A stretch of 21,877 bases of DNA from JBBREP01 sp036501845 (GTDB lineage: Bacteria; Actinomycetota; Acidimicrobiia; IMCC26256; PALSA-610), in the NCBI GenBank assembly GCA_036501845.1, contig DASXZO010000074.1:1-21877 (forward strand), in the 5' to 3' direction. Both the position numbers and the translations under genes were made by a program. Within the stretch, counting starts at the first letter, position 1. Each line of letters starts with the position of its first letter. Positions 21,737-21,877 of the stretch are shown one piece after another. The notes under the pieces are model-generated. The model was not told the DNA's origin, ran no database searches, and saw nothing but the letters and a program-made list of their open reading frames with translations.

Positions 21737-21877
21737 CCACCCCCGCTCGCCTCGCGCCGAAGCGCGGTGCTGCGCACGTGTGTTCAGGTCGGCTTCGCGC
21801 CCCCAGGGGCTTGGCCACCCCCGCTCGCCTCGCGCCGAAGCGCGGTGCTGCGCACGTGTGTTCAGGTCGGCTTCGCG
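21737..21877. repeat. Tandem repeat (63 identical bases, 78-bp period) upstream of flgC
   Basis: Bases 21737-21799 and 21815-21877 are identical over all 63 positions and are separated by 15 bases (CCCCCAGGGGCTTGG). The second copy reaches the window edge, so the array may be longer. The unit contains the flgC ribosome-binding G-run, and only the copy next to flgC is followed by its ATG. The period is 26 codons and the flgC frame is open across it; another frame has a TGA in each copy (21862-21864 in the outer one) that could end flgB. Confidence 0.9.

Noticed and set aside
21735..21818. Upstream GTG at 21818 as the flgC start
   Set aside because: It adds 28 residues with no FlgC resemblance, drawn from the duplicated sequence; the ATG at 21734 gives a normal N-terminus with a G-rich ribosome binding site.
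1..21877. CRISPR arrays, tRNA or rRNA genes, insertion sequences, integrase or attachment sites
   Set aside because: None seen; the inserted trio has no flanking transposase, tRNA or obvious direct repeats, so its origin by mobile element cannot be supported.

Overview
The window is one strand of a large flagellar gene cluster from a high-GC bacterium. Every gene I can support lies on the minus strand, so transcription runs from high to low coordinates. In that direction the order is flgC, fliE, fliF, fliG, then three non-flagellar surface-protein genes, then fliH, fliI, fliJ, fliK, flgD, flgE, flbD, fliL, fliM, fliN, fliO, fliP, fliQ, fliR, flhB and flhA. flhA is cut by the left edge. Strong GC bias, frequent GTG/TTG starts, no sign of P-ring or L-ring genes (flgI/flgH), the presence of flbD, and a WxL/DUF916-type surface module all suggest a monoderm, most likely a flagellated member of the Actinomycetota. 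A deep-branching class such as Acidimicrobiia is a guess from gene content, not something the sequence proves.

Right part (about 21.9-18.2 kb): proximal rod (FlgC), rod/MS-ring adaptor (FliE), MS ring (FliF) and rotor switch protein (FliG), tightly packed with overlaps or gaps of a few bases. At the extreme right edge a 63-bp sequence occurs twice with a 78-bp period just upstream of flgC. Middle part (18.1-14.3 kb): an insertion of three genes between fliG and fliH. They encode a small secreted WxL-like protein, a membrane-anchored DUF916/WxL-interacting-type protein, and a second related ectodomain protein with one transmembrane helix, an acidic cytoplasmic tail, an HTH-like motif and a terminal coiled coil. 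Hairpins follow the first and third of these genes, and a 138-bp leader precedes the first. Left part (13.9 kb to 1): export ATPase complex (FliH, FliI, FliJ), hook-length control (FliK), hook cap and hook (FlgD, FlgE), FlbD, FliL, switch/C-ring proteins (FliM, FliN) and the export gate (FliO, P, Q, R, FlhB, FlhA).

Together these genes cover most of the basal body, switch, hook and type III export apparatus. Flagellin, stator (motA/motB), flgB and chemotaxis genes are not in the window. The least ordinary parts are the WxL/DUF916-like trio inside the flagellar operon, a FliM that has lost its N-terminal CheY-binding peptide, a FliN with a long FliY-like N-terminal region, and several perfect inverted repeats in the few real intergenic gaps, which probably divide the cluster into three or four transcription units.
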